From the NCBI GenBank assembly GCA_902515775.1, contig CABXVU010000006.1, positions 1 to 64,000 on the forward strand: 64,000 nt of DNA, written 5' to 3'. Each line of letters begins with the position of its first letter. Position 1 is the first letter of the stretch. The notes below the pieces were generated by a model, which worked only from the letters and a program-made list of their open reading frames with translations, was not told the DNA's origin and ran no database searches. Both the position numbers and the translations under genes were made by a program. Origin of the DNA: an uncultured SAR86 cluster bacterium (GTDB lineage Bacteria > Pseudomonadota > Gammaproteobacteria > Magnimaribacterales > D2472). This document shows positions 41,899 to 52,476 of this stretch, in pieces.

Positions 41899-42948
41899 GT
41901 GGATTTCAACCTATTTAAAACTGTTCGAGGTTTATTTTCTAATGATTTATCAATAGATCTTGGAACCGCGAATACGTTAATTTATACCAAAGATATCGGA
42001 ATAGTTTTAAATGAGCCATCTGTTGTGGCGATTCGAGAAAGCCGAGGTCAAAAAACAGTTGTAGCAGTTGGGCATGAAGCAAAAAAAATGCTTGGAAGAA
42101 CTCCAGGTAATATCAAAGCCATTAGACCTCTATCGGAGGGGGTAATAGCAGATTTTCAGGTCACGGAAAAGATGCTACAGCAATTCATTGGGAAAGTTCA
42201 CGAACAGAGGTTCATCAAACCAAGCCCAAGAGTTCTTGTATGTGTCCCTTGCAGATCAACACAAGTTGAAAGGAGAGCAATCAGGGAGTCTGTTTTAGGC
42301 GCAGGGGCAAGAGATGTTAAGCTAATTGAAGAGCCCATGGCTGCTGCAATTGGAGCAGGTCTTCCTGTTGAAGAGGCAAACGGTAATATGGTTGTAGATA
42401 TTGGAGGAGGAACTTCAGAAATTGCAATACTATCTCTAAATGGTGTTGTTTATGCAGAGTCAGTTAAGATTGGAGGAGATCTAATGGATAGCTCAATTAC
42501 ATCATGGGTAAGAAGAAACTATGGTTGCGTGATTGGAGAATCTAGTGCTGAAAAAATTAAATATACTATTGGCTGTGCATCACCGGAGTCTGAAGAACTT
42601 GAAATGAATGTAACAGGTCGAAACCTAGCTGAAGGCATCCCTGAAACATTTACATTAATCAGCTCTCAAGTATATGAGGCTATGAAAGATCCTTTATCTG
42701 GGATTGTAAGGGCCATAAGAAATGCACTTGAACTCTCTCCACCTGAATTAGCTGCTGATATTGCTGAAAGAGGAATTGTTCTCACTGGGGGAGGAGCGTT
42801 AATGAGAGACTTAGATAAATTAATCTCTTCTTCTACAGGAATTCCAGTAATATGCGCAGAAGATCCTTTAACATGTGTCGCCAGAGGTGGCGGCAAAGCT
42901 CTTGAAATCATTGATAAGTATAATATTGATTTACTTTCAACAGAATAA
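41899..42948 (+). CDS. mreB: Rod shape-determining protein MreB
   Basis: '[13 protein letters not shown]', '[18 protein letters not shown]'; GTG start. Confidence 0.97.
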   Translation: MDFNLFKTVRGLFSNDLSIDLGTANTLIYTKDIGIVLNEPSVVAIRESRGQKTVVAVGHEAKKMLGRTPGNIKAIRPLSEGVIADFQVTEKMLQQFIGKVHEQRFIKPSPRVLVCVPCRSTQVERRAIRESVLGAGARDVKLIEEPMAAAIGAGLPVEEANGNMVVDIGGGTSEIAILSLNGVVYAESVKIGGDLMDSSITSWVRRNYGCVIGESSAEKIKYTIGCASPESEELEMNVTGRNLAEGIPETFTLISSQVYEAMKDPLSGIVRAIRNALELSPPELAADIAERGIVLTGGGALMRDLDKLISSSTGIPVICAEDPLTCVARGGGKALEIIDKYNIDLLSTE

Positions 42949-42958
42949 TTAATTAAAT

Positions 42959-43795
42959 ATGGCGAGATACGCGCCTACAAATACTCCAATAAGAAATTAC
43001 GCAGTTGCTTTTTTTCTGTCTGTATTTTTTCTGTATGCTGATATTACTCATCAAACCTTTTCACCTTTAAGAGGGATCATGAATGGCTCTGGCTTATACA
43101 TTCAGGATATTTCAAGGAGCATTTTTGAAAATATTAGTTTCACTTTTTCTTCTCTCAAGCAAAATAAGTATCTTTTGCAGGAAAATAAAAAATTAAGAGA
43201 GCAAGCTCTTCAAATCGGCATAAAGGATTTTATTGAAAAAAAAGATAACGAAAAAAAAACTCAGGTTAGTGATTTTCAAGAGACTCTATTTAGCACTCTC
43301 AAAACTAGTGATATTAATGTGTTCAAAATAGCTTCTATAGATTTAAGAAATTATTTTTGTTGCTCATCCCATAAAGTTTTTTTGCATAATCCAAATAAAA
43401 TTAAGATTGAAAAAAACTTTTCAGTCTTTGCAGGAACCTCTTATGTTGGTCAAACAAAAAAAACTTTTTTGAACTTTATTGAAGTTATCCTTTTATCAGA
43501 TAATGAGCATGTGTTGCCCATCAAATCTGATCTTTTATATTGTGACGCTAGAGGCAAAGGAAAACCAATGTTAATTTCTTGCAAATTTGATAAATATGAT
43601 TTTAAAAATCAAATTGGTGACATTGTTTTCACGTCTGGATTAGGTGGAATTTTTTTAAAGAATATTGAAATAGGATTTATATCAGAAGTTATTCCTATTA
43701 CATCAGATGAGATTGAGATTGTTATAACACTTAAGACAAATCCCTTAGAAGAAAATTTCTATGGGATCATAAGCATAGACACTAATGAAATTTAG
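42959..43795 (+). CDS. mreC: Rod shape-determining protein MreC
   Basis: N-terminal TM plus coiled coil then beta-rich domain; between mreB and mreD. Confidence 0.88.
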   Translation: MARYAPTNTPIRNYAVAFFLSVFFLYADITHQTFSPLRGIMNGSGLYIQDISRSIFENISFTFSSLKQNKYLLQENKKLREQALQIGIKDFIEKKDNEKKTQVSDFQETLFSTLKTSDINVFKIASIDLRNYFCCSSHKVFLHNPNKIKIEKNFSVFAGTSYVGQTKKTFLNFIEVILLSDNEHVLPIKSDLLYCDARGKGKPMLISCKFDKYDFKNQIGDIVFTSGLGGIFLKNIEIGFISEVIPITSDEIEIVITLKTNPLEENFYGIISIDTNEI

Positions 43796-44255
43796 CAACC
43801 ACTTAATTGTAATTTCCTCAGTAATTTTTGGTTTCTGGTTAGACGATTACCTTAATCAGTTTTCAATCAAATATTCTATAGAATTAAATTTTGGTTTTTT
43901 GATTTTTTCTTATTGGGTTTTTGCAATGCCTGAAAAAATTCAAAGCTTAGCTGCCATGCTTTATGGTCTGGCAGTGGATTTATTTTTTTCTAATGTAATT
44001 GGTTACAACATGCTATTTTTTGTAGCAACTTCTTATATTATTCATTTGTATGTTTTTCGTTTTAGAATTTTTTCCTATTTTCAATTATCAGTTTTCTTTT
44101 CGGGATTCTCTACATTTTATATAGCATTTAAGTACCTTTTGCTCTCACCTTATAATTATTCCTATTTTGTTCTAATTTTAAGCTTCTTAGTTAACGCAAT
44201 TTTATGGATTGGTGTATACCTTATGATGAGAGCTTTTCGAAGAAGAATTTTTTAG
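43785..44255 (+). CDS. mreD: Rod shape-determining protein MreD
   Basis: 156 aa multi-TM protein following mreC. Confidence 0.85.
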   Translation: MKFSNHLIVISSVIFGFWLDDYLNQFSIKYSIELNFGFLIFSYWVFAMPEKIQSLAAMLYGLAVDLFFSNVIGYNMLFFVATSYIIHLYVFRFRIFSYFQLSVFFSGFSTFYIAFKYLLLSPYNYSYFVLILSFLVNAILWIGVYLMMRAFRRRIF

Positions 44256-44264
44256 CAATCATCA

Positions 44265-47200
44265 ATGATGAAAAGAATATTTTATTTTATAACTTTTAGC
44301 GTGGGCGCATTGAGTTGGATATATTTTTTATGCCTTTCTTTCTTATTACTTTTTCCAGTTAGTTCTATCAAAATTATTGACAAATATGGTATTTCTTCTT
44401 ATGTCATTAATTTTTCTGACTTAGATAATTCTGGAAATATTTTAAATCAGAATTTTGTATTTTCTAATTTTCAAGTTTTGCAAAACGAGAGATCAGTGCT
44501 TCAACTTGATGAACTTGAGCTAGGGATCTCTTTTAAACCTCAAAATCTTTTTAAGCCCATAAGAATCAGAGCCATAAATATTAAAGATGGTTATTACAAT
44601 CAATTAGATTTTTCAGAATCTAATTCGTCCTTTCTCGATTTTGTGGATTTTAGTAATAATTTATCTCTTTCATTACTTAACTTTGAATACAAAAAAGATA
44701 GTTCTACCATCATCATAAATGGCGATCTTTTTGGTAAATTCCCTAGCTCAATAAGTGGCCAGCTAAGTTTTCTTCATAATAAAAATTTAAGCACGTTTGC
44801 AGTCAATTTATCCGAAATTTCTAATCGCTTCTCAATTAATCTGCATTCCTATGAGTGGCTTAGTTTGATTCCAATCCCTAACGATTCACCATTTAAAAAT
44901 TTAACATTTAAATTAAATGCTATTGGTGAAGTTCAAGATAATCAATCAATCATCAAGGGCTCATTTGAACATAGGGACTTATATTTTCAATCACTAAATA
45001 TTAAACAAAATCAAGGATCTTTTCTTTTTCAGTCAAATCAAGATGTTGGCTCATTAATTTTGACAAAATTTCTTCATCCTGTTGTTGACGAAGAGTATCC
45101 AATTCAAATCAACATCAGAAAAAAATCTATTGCTTTCCCAAGATTTTTTCTTTCACCTCAAATATTAGAATCAGATAGATTGAAATTTACGAATTTAACT
45201 GTTGAAAATCTTTTTCTATCTTTTGAAAACATAATTCCACAATACTCAGGATTAATAAGGGATCTAGATCTCAAAGATTTGTATTTTAATGAAATATTCA
45301 ATCTTGGAGGAGAGTTTTCTGGGCAAGGAAAGAATTTTAAATTTACAATTAATTCAGAGCGCTCAATACTTAAAAATCACAAGAAAAATTTTGCAACAGT
45401 ATCAATTATTGGAGGAGGTAATTTTTATAATTCAGACCTAAATCTTTCTGGACGAATTACAAATCAATTATCCGATATCGATTTTAATTTGAAGATAAAT
45501 TCAGATTCAATTAAACCCACATCCATTAATCTCAAAGGGAGAGATGTTATGAAAGACTTTATTTCATTCTCATTACCTACTTCTTTGAGTAAATATAACT
45601 CCTTTATAAATAAAAACTTGAATCTTGGAGAGCAAAATTTAGTTTATTTTTATTATTTGGCTCCCTTCAATAACCTTAAGGGAGAATTGAAAGCAAAAAT
45701 ATTAACAAATAAGACAAAAATAAAAATCAAAGAAGATACATCAATTGACTTAACAAGCTCAATTATTGAATTTGATGATAAAGATTTGTATTTTTATTCC
45801 CCATCAGGCAATGCATTAAATTTTTCTTATGACGCAGCCCTCGGCTTGCTAAATTATAAAACACAAAAACTTCGCCTACTCTCAAAACATAATGTGAGAT
45901 CAGTAGAATTAAGAAATCTAATAGGGCTGCAAGATGAAAGTTTTAATTTTCCAAACTTATATGCAGAACATAAAGGCGAAATAAATTTATCAACTTTTAA
46001 ATTAAAGAATGTCATTTCAGCCAAAACAGAATATTTTAATTTACAAATTTTTGATTCACATAAAATAAACTTTGATCAAGCAAGTATTTTTATTGTTGAT
46101 TTAGATAAGATTTTTGGATTATTTCCAGCAAGCTACATGACAAAGGAGCCTTTAATTATTCTTTCAGGAAAAAACTTAATCAATGAGTATGATTTAAATT
46201 TTTCAACATTTATTAATTTAGATTCAGAAAAATATATTTCAAATTCAAAATTCCTACAAGTGAACGGAAATGGTAATTTTGAATTAGAGCTCAATGTTCA
46301 AAAAAATGCGTCTCCATTTTTAAAGATCTACTCTGATTTAAAAAATATTGAACTTGTATCACCGTTAAGCATACTTTCAAAAAATAAAATCAAGATTTTG
46401 CCAACAGAAATAATCGTAACTAATCTATCAAATCCAGCGCTAGAATTTACTAATGATGTTATTGATGCCTACATAAGAGATTTAAAAAAATATGAGGGAT
46501 ATATTTCAATTGGCAAAAAACTTCCTGAAAATTTTGCAAGCTTTTTTGAAGAGCCTGGACTTAATATATATTTATATTTAAATTCAATTAATGAAAATTT
46601 TTTAGACCTTGTATTTCTTGAAAATAATGATTCATCTTTTATTGAGCTAAATAAACTAGCTTTTAATTTTAAAAATTTTCAATTTTATAATAATGATTTT
46701 TCTAACCTTTCAGGTTTGTTCGATCTTTCTAAATCTGAAGTGAAGGGCAATTTAATTTCAAAGAAACTTAATTTAAATCTTAGTATTGATAAGACAGGAT
46801 TTACGCATGTGGAAATATATGATTCACTCATTCCTGACTTATCATTTTTAAATGTTACTCAACCTGCCTCTGATTTTATTTTTAATGCAAGGTTAATTTT
46901 AAGAGACTCTACTTTTGGTAAAATAAAGATTAAAGATTTTAATGCATATATTTTAAATAATAAGAAGAATTTTGCTGTAAATAACCTTAAGCTAGATTCA
47001 AATTTAATTTCAATAAAGCCTTTTAAAAATTCCTCAAAAGCATATTTTTCAGTCAATAAGCTCCAACCCCTCTCTAAACTCAATGGAGATATTTTGATAA
47101 AAGACTCTAATAAAATTCCTTATTTAAGGGATTTTGCAGATTTTTCTTATTTCAATGGGTCTGTGAATTTGCAATGGAAAGAACTTTCATCTCTAAGTAA

Positions 47201-47696
47201 TATGGAGGGAGAAAGTAACTTTATTTTGAAAGATCTTTTGATTAAGGATTCTTTTTCTGATTCCCGTGCCTTCAATTTATTAGGCGTTCTTAATTTAAGA
47301 AACATACTTGGGAAGTTGGCGAACTTAGATCTTTCAATTGATGAATTTACTTCTACGAAATTAAGCAGAGTTGAAGGTGATTTTTTGTTTAGTAAATCAA
47401 AACTGAGGCTTTCAGCTCCATTATTTATTGAAACAAACACAGCTAAAATGAAGTGGGTTGGTCAAATTAATAAAAATTCTAAAAATAATCTTCATGATCT
47501 AGACCTTAATTTAGATTTGAGGTTCAGGATTGGCGAAAATCTACCGTGGTATGCAGCAATTCTTGGCGGGCTTCCAGCAGTTGCAGGCTCAGCAGTAATA
47601 AATGAAGTATTTGCTGACGATATTAATGATCTGACTAATTTTCAATATGAAGTCCTTGGAACAATTTCAGAACCTAAATTAGAGAGAGTTAAATAA
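44265..47696 (+). CDS. yhdP: YhdP/AsmA-like envelope protein (1143 aa)
   Basis: Large beta-rich AsmA-like protein with N-terminal TM; 'PWYAAILGGLPAVAGSAVI' near C-terminus; downstream of mreBCD. Confidence 0.78.
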   Translation: MMKRIFYFITFSVGALSWIYFLCLSFLLLFPVSSIKIIDKYGISSYVINFSDLDNSGNILNQNFVFSNFQVLQNERSVLQLDELELGISFKPQNLFKPIRIRAINIKDGYYNQLDFSESNSSFLDFVDFSNNLSLSLLNFEYKKDSSTIIINGDLFGKFPSSISGQLSFLHNKNLSTFAVNLSEISNRFSINLHSYEWLSLIPIPNDSPFKNLTFKLNAIGEVQDNQSIIKGSFEHRDLYFQSLNIKQNQGSFLFQSNQDVGSLILTKFLHPVVDEEYPIQINIRKKSIAFPRFFLSPQILESDRLKFTNLTVENLFLSFENIIPQYSGLIRDLDLKDLYFNEIFNLGGEFSGQGKNFKFTINSERSILKNHKKNFATVSIIGGGNFYNSDLNLSGRITNQLSDIDFNLKINSDSIKPTSINLKGRDVMKDFISFSLPTSLSKYNSFINKNLNLGEQNLVYFYYLAPFNNLKGELKAKILTNKTKIKIKEDTSIDLTSSIIEFDDKDLYFYSPSGNALNFSYDAALGLLNYKTQKLRLLSKHNVRSVELRNLIGLQDESFNFPNLYAEHKGEINLSTFKLKNVISAKTEYFNLQIFDSHKINFDQASIFIVDLDKIFGLFPASYMTKEPLIILSGKNLINEYDLNFSTFINLDSEKYISNSKFLQVNGNGNFELELNVQKNASPFLKIYSDLKNIELVSPLSILSKNKIKILPTEIIVTNLSNPALEFTNDVIDAYIRDLKKYEGYISIGKKLPENFASFFEEPGLNIYLYLNSINENFLDLVFLENNDSSFIELNKLAFNFKNFQFYNNDFSNLSGLFDLSKSEVKGNLISKKLNLNLSIDKTGFTHVEIYDSLIPDLSFLNVTQPASDFIFNARLILRDSTFGKIKIKDFNAYILNNKKNFAVNNLKLDSNLISIKPFKNSSKAYFSVNKLQPLSKLNGDILIKDSNKIPYLRDFADFSYFNGSVNLQWKELSSLSNMEGESNFILKDLLIKDSFSDSRAFNLLGVLNLRNILGKLANLDLSIDEFTSTKLSRVEGDFLFSKSKLRLSAPLFIETNTAKMKWVGQINKNSKNNLHDLDLNLDLRFRIGENLPWYAAILGGLPAVAGSAVINEVFADDINDLTNFQYEVLGTISEPKLERVK

Positions 47697-49044
47697 GAAA
47701 AAAAGTTGCAAGACTTAGAAAGGAAAAGAAACCAATTACATCCGTAACCGTTGTTACAACAACGCTTCCTGCAATAGCAGGATCTTGATTAAATTTTCGT
47801 AAAATTATAGGTATAAAAATTCCTGCAATTGCAGAAGATATTAGGTTCACAACCATGGCAACACAAATGAGATAGGCAATTATTGCATCTCCAAACCAGA
47901 AATATGTTACTCCTCCAACCATAATTGACAGTAAAACTCCATTTAAAATTGAAACAGCTACTTCTCTTTTGTACAACCATTTTAAATTTGATTTATTGAT
48001 TTGCTGAAGAGTTAAACCTCTAATCATAATCGTTAGAGTTTGTGTTCCAGCTACTCCACCCATGCTTGCAACAATCGGCATAAGAATGGCCAAATATACT
48101 ACTTTATCAATTGTTGTTTGAAAGAGGCTAATGGTCATAGAAGCTATAAAAGCAGTAAGAAGATTTATTGATAGCCATAAAATTCTGCTTCTTGCAGCCC
48201 TTGCTGGTGCAGCAAAAGTATCTTCAGCAACTCCAGCCATTCCAAGAAAGTTTTGATCTGCATCTTCCATAATCACATCAACAACATCATCAATTGTAAT
48301 TCGTCCTATAAGTTTTAATTTGTCATCTATCACTGGTGCAGATACCCAATCATTTTGCTCAAAAAGCCTAGATACATTTTTATCATCTAAAGTTGCTTCT
48401 AATGGCTGTATTTCAGTTTCCATTAACTCTCTAACATTTAAGCTGGGATCTGAAACAAGAATCGAGGAGATTGGCAAAGATCCAAGATATTTATTTTCTC
48501 TCGAAACAACAAATATTTGATCAGTATTTTTGGGTAATTCTCGTTGCGCTCGAAGATACCTCATTACTACCTCTAAACTATGCTTTGGTCTGACACTTAT
48601 GATGTCTGTATTCATCAGCCCACCTGCAGAATCTTCTGGATATTCTAAAACTTCTTTTATTCTCTGCCTGTCTCTTTTAGACATGGCTGATAAAATATTT
48701 TCAGTTTTTTGTTCAGGGAGACCCTGCAGAATATCTACAATCTCATCAAGCTCTAAGTCACTTAAAATAGTAATTAATTCCTCAGGTGAAATCTCAGAGA
48801 TTAGTTCTTGCTGAATCTCATCATGTAACTCTGCAATAATCTCGCCCTCATCTTGAGTTTCTATTAGGGACCATAAGAATTTTCTTTCTATTGGAGGAAG
48901 TGACTCTAAGCTATGAGCTACCTCAGAGGGATGCATACCGGATAAAATTCTCTTAATCTGATTAATTGAAGGTTCGACATCTTGTCCTTGGATACTTTTT
49001 AGCAGTTCTTCAGATGAAAAGTGGCGAGGCGATATCTCATTCAT
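47689..49044 (-). CDS. mgtE: Magnesium transporter MgtE
   Basis: N-domain, CBS pair and C-terminal TM domain with 'PIVASMGGVAGTQTLTIMIRGL'. Confidence 0.93.
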   Translation of the reverse strand: MNEISPRHFSSEELLKSIQGQDVEPSINQIKRILSGMHPSEVAHSLESLPPIERKFLWSLIETQDEGEIIAELHDEIQQELISEISPEELITILSDLELDEIVDILQGLPEQKTENILSAMSKRDRQRIKEVLEYPEDSAGGLMNTDIISVRPKHSLEVVMRYLRAQRELPKNTDQIFVVSRENKYLGSLPISSILVSDPSLNVRELMETEIQPLEATLDDKNVSRLFEQNDWVSAPVIDDKLKLIGRITIDDVVDVIMEDADQNFLGMAGVAEDTFAAPARAARSRILWLSINLLTAFIASMTISLFQTTIDKVVYLAILMPIVASMGGVAGTQTLTIMIRGLTLQQINKSNLKWLYKREVAVSILNGVLLSIMVGGVTYFWFGDAIIAYLICVAMVVNLISSAIAGIFIPIILRKFNQDPAIAGSVVVTTVTDVIGFFSFLSLATFFLI

Positions 49045-49074
49045 AATATCAATTCTAACTCACCAGATTATGAT

Positions 49075-50361
49075 TTATCTATCTCGAGAGCTTGGCAAGT
49101 TAATTTTCTTTCTATATTTTGAAATTGTTCGTCGAGCAAGGTTAAATCCTCTTTTATTGAGCAAATCTGAGATTTTTTGATCACTTAATTTTTTTTTCTC
49201 CTCTTCAACTATCTTTTGGATTTCTTCCATTAGTTGTGAAGGAGTAACTTTTCTAGTTTTAGAAACAGAGCTTGCTAATAGTGATTTCATGGAAAGAGCA
49301 CCTTTTGGTGTCTGTATATACTTTGATCGTAAAATTCTTGAAACAGTTGATGGGCTAATTTTTAATTCTTTTGCAAGCTCAAGATTTGAAAGTGGCTTTA
49401 ATTCTGCAGATTTTTCAGATAAAAAATCAGCTTGTTTTTGGCATATCAATGTACCAACACTTTGAACAGTTTCATTCCTTTTATTGATCGCTCTGATTAA
49501 CCATTTTGCTTCTCCCATTTTTTCCTTAAGTTCTTTGCTTGCTTTATTTGTTCTGTCCTTAACTAACTTTTCTAAATCTTGATCAAGACTAATTATGGGA
49601 AAATTTTCTCTTTTAAATTGAACATTAAACTGTTCATCATTTTGCGGAACTATTTCTAAGTCTGGATGAATCATTATTGCAGATTCGAATCCAAGCCCAG
49701 GAGACAAATCGCATTGTTTGATTTTTTTAAGCACATTTTCTATAGCTTTCGTAGAATAATAGACCTCTAATTTTTCCTTAGCATCTTCAAAATCATAAAA
49801 TTGAGGATCAAACAGAATTTTATTAGCAATTTCTAACTCCTCAGATGGAATTTCTTGTCTTTTTAGCTGTATGAATATTGTTTCTTTAAAATCCCTTGCT
49901 CCTACTCCAGCAGGCTCTAAATCTTGAATAATGTGGTTTAAAACACTCTTAACTTCATTAACTGAAAAAGTGAACCCCATAAGCTCCTCAATTTCATCAA
50001 GATCAATTTTAAGCAAACCATTCTCCTCTAATGATTGAATAATAAATAGTGCGATTTTTTTTTCACTAGCTGTTAACTTTAGGTCATCTAGTTGATTTTT
50101 TAGATGATTCTGAAGAGTTAATTCGCTTGATAAATTATTTAGTATATCCATATCATCAAATGTTCTTGATGATTGATTATCATAATCTTTTATTAAAAAT
50201 GGATTTTCTTCTATTTCATTATTAATTTTTTTAATAATTTCTAGTCTTGAAAGTTGTAAGAGGTCTATTGATTTTTTTAATTGTGGTGTAATGGATAATT
50301 GCTGATTCTGTTGAAATTCTTTTACAAGCTTAATGGCCATTTTATGAAAACATTTTACCAA
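49075..50361 (-). CDS. rpoN: RNA polymerase sigma-54 factor
   Basis: N-terminal 'QQNQQLSITPQLKKSIDLLQLSRLEI', RpoN box 'ARRTISKYRKKI'. Confidence 0.94.
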   Translation of the reverse strand: MVKCFHKMAIKLVKEFQQNQQLSITPQLKKSIDLLQLSRLEIIKKINNEIEENPFLIKDYDNQSSRTFDDMDILNNLSSELTLQNHLKNQLDDLKLTASEKKIALFIIQSLEENGLLKIDLDEIEELMGFTFSVNEVKSVLNHIIQDLEPAGVGARDFKETIFIQLKRQEIPSEELEIANKILFDPQFYDFEDAKEKLEVYYSTKAIENVLKKIKQCDLSPGLGFESAIMIHPDLEIVPQNDEQFNVQFKRENFPIISLDQDLEKLVKDRTNKASKELKEKMGEAKWLIRAINKRNETVQSVGTLICQKQADFLSEKSAELKPLSNLELAKELKISPSTVSRILRSKYIQTPKGALSMKSLLASSVSKTRKVTPSQLMEEIQKIVEEEKKKLSDQKISDLLNKRGFNLARRTISKYRKKINLPSSRDR

Positions 50362-51067
50362 AATATTCTTTCTTTACATGAGTATTTTGCTTCAAGGATT
50401 CTTCGTTTCCCTCAGCAATAATCATGCCATCGCTAAGAATAATAGCCTTTTTGCACAAACTTAACGTTTCTTTAACATTATGATCAGTTATCAAAATTGA
50501 AATATTCTTTTTAGCAATTTCCTGAAGTAGCTCCTTTATTTCCTCAACAGCAATGGGATCAATTCCTGCAAAAGGCTCATCTAAAAGCATTATCTCAGGG
50601 CAGCAAATTAAGGTTCTTGCTATCTCAACTTTTCTTCTTTGACCTCCTGATAGCATTCTTCCTTTAACTTGAAGAATCTTAGCTAAATTAAACTCATCTA
50701 CAATTTTGGATACTTTTTGAATTTTATGTTCTTGATCTAGCTTGAGTAGCTCTGCTATTCCTAAAAGATTTTTTTCAACACTCAGGTCTGGAAATAGTGA
50801 GGATTCCTGAGGCAGATAACCTAATCCTAAATTAGCTCTAGCATGCATGGGCATGTTGGTAACATCTTTGTTACATATTAGAACTTTGCCTTGATTTGGA
50901 AACAATAAACCAGCAGCAATATAAAAAGCAGTCGTCTTTCCAGCTCCATTTGGACCAAGCAATCCTACAATTTCATTATTTCTGACTGAGAAACTTAGAT
51001 TAGAAAGAATTTTTTTTGAGCCAATTGTCTTTTCTATATTTTGTAGACTTAAACAGCAATTATTCAT
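50342..51067 (-). CDS. lptB: LPS export ABC transporter ATP-binding protein LptB
   Basis: Walker A 'GPNGAGKTT', signature 'LSGGQRRKVEIART', 'LLDEPFAGIDP'. Confidence 0.95.
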   Translation of the reverse strand: MNNCCLSLQNIEKTIGSKKILSNLSFSVRNNEIVGLLGPNGAGKTTAFYIAAGLLFPNQGKVLICNKDVTNMPMHARANLGLGYLPQESSLFPDLSVEKNLLGIAELLKLDQEHKIQKVSKIVDEFNLAKILQVKGRMLSGGQRRKVEIARTLICCPEIMLLDEPFAGIDPIAVEEIKELLQEIAKKNISILITDHNVKETLSLCKKAIILSDGMIIAEGNEESLKQNTHVKKEYFGKMFS

Positions 51068-51461
51068 TTGAACTAATTTGGTATGTAATAAGATCGGATG
51101 TAATTAAATTCCCATTTTTTTTTAGTTTTGCATTTCCTATTAAATCAATTGATTTGTTTGGATATATCACCAAAACTTCTGCCTCACCATTCATGTTCGC
51201 AGATCGAATAGATGTTGGGTTTCCAAATATTTCTAGCTTTTCATCCTCTCGGTTAAGTATGGCGTTTGATCCTTCAATAATGTAATCTTCAATTTTGATT
51301 TCTATATTATCTTTAAAAGTTAAGAGACGATCTTTTTCATCTATAGTTACTTCATTTGATTGTATTGAAATATTTTTAATATTAAGCTCTTCCTCAGAAA
51401 TCAAAATTGTTGAGTAAAAAACTCCAAAAAATATTAAAAGTGTTTTTTTTATTTTCAACAT
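51060..51461 (-). CDS. lptA: LPS transport periplasmic protein LptA
   Basis: OstA-like 133 aa protein with signal peptide, upstream of lptB. Confidence 0.85.
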   Translation of the reverse strand: MLKIKKTLLIFFGVFYSTILISEEELNIKNISIQSNEVTIDEKDRLLTFKDNIEIKIEDYIIEGSNAILNREDEKLEIFGNPTSIRSANMNGEAEVLVIYPNKSIDLIGNAKLKKNGNLITSDLITYQISSNE

Positions 51462-51463
51462 TT

Positions 51464-52438
51464 TTATACTATTCCTGCCTCAAGCAACTGATGCATGGTG
51501 ATTACTCCAGAACTGTCACTTTCACTTTTTGATGAATGAACCACCAAGGTAAAAACCTTATTCTTCTCCATAATTTCAGCCGCATCAATAGCCAATGCAT
51601 CACTGGCAATGCCTTTAAACTCAGAAGTCATTACATCTCCAATAAGAGTTTTACTTAATTCTATTTCATTATTTAAACATCTTCTCAAGTCACCATCTGT
51701 AAAAATTCCAACAACCCTTTTATTTTTTGAAACTAGGGTCACGCCAAGTTTTTTTTCAGTAATCTCCATCAATGCATTCTTCAGAGATGTGTTTTGATCT
51801 ACCATGGGCGCTTTCTTATCCATGACTGCAAGATCTTTGACCAAGGTTGTAAGTTTTTTGCCTAACTGGCCAGCGGGATGCGATCTTGCAAAATCATCTT
51901 TACTGAATCCACGAGCATTTAGCAAAGCAATGGCTAGTGCATCACCAAATACTAAGGCAATTGTTGTTGACGAAGTTGGCGCTAAATCTAATGGGCATGC
52001 TTCCTCATTAGCATTTATTGTTAAATTAATTTTACCCGCCTTAGCTATTGTTGAATTATTATTATTAGTCAGAGTAAAGATGCTGGAAGTTGCACGTTTT
52101 AAGGAAGGTAAAATCTCAATAATTTCTTTTGTTTCTCCTGAATTTGATAAAATTAAGATCGAATCATTCTTACTGATCATGCCTAGATCTCCATGGGCAG
52201 CCTCTGTGGGATGAATAAAGAATGATGAAGTTCCAGTGCTTGATAATGTTGCTGAAATTTTTTGAGCTATATGCCCAGATTTACCAATACCCATCAAGAT
52301 CAATTTTCCCTTTGTATCAAGAATACTCTCACACAAATTCTCAAAATCAGGCCGTATTTGACTAGTTAAGCTCATCACAGCGTCTGCTTCAGTTTTGATA
52401 ACATTAATAGCTGTATTAATAAAATTCTTTTTTTTCAT
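51464..52438 (-). CDS. kdsD: D-arabinose 5-phosphate isomerase (KpsF/GutQ family)
   Basis: SIS domain 'GIGKSGHIAQKISATLSSTGTSSFFIHPTEAAHGDLG' plus CBS pair. Confidence 0.92.
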   Translation of the reverse strand: MKKKNFINTAINVIKTEADAVMSLTSQIRPDFENLCESILDTKGKLILMGIGKSGHIAQKISATLSSTGTSSFFIHPTEAAHGDLGMISKNDSILILSNSGETKEIIEILPSLKRATSSIFTLTNNNNSTIAKAGKINLTINANEEACPLDLAPTSSTTIALVFGDALAIALLNARGFSKDDFARSHPAGQLGKKLTTLVKDLAVMDKKAPMVDQNTSLKNALMEITEKKLGVTLVSKNKRVVGIFTDGDLRRCLNNEIELSKTLIGDVMTSEFKGIASDALAIDAAEIMEKNKVFTLVVHSSKSESDSSGVITMHQLLEAGIV

Positions 52439-52464
52439 ATCTTATTCATAATTTTTACTAATGT

Positions 52465-52470
52465 TATAAT
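52465..52470 (+). promoter_or_regulatory. Extended -10 (TGT-TATAAT) six nt before mlaC ATG
   Basis: ATGTTATAATACCTATATG: TATAAT 52465-52470, ATG 52477. Confidence 0.5.
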
Positions 52471-52476
52471 ACCTAT

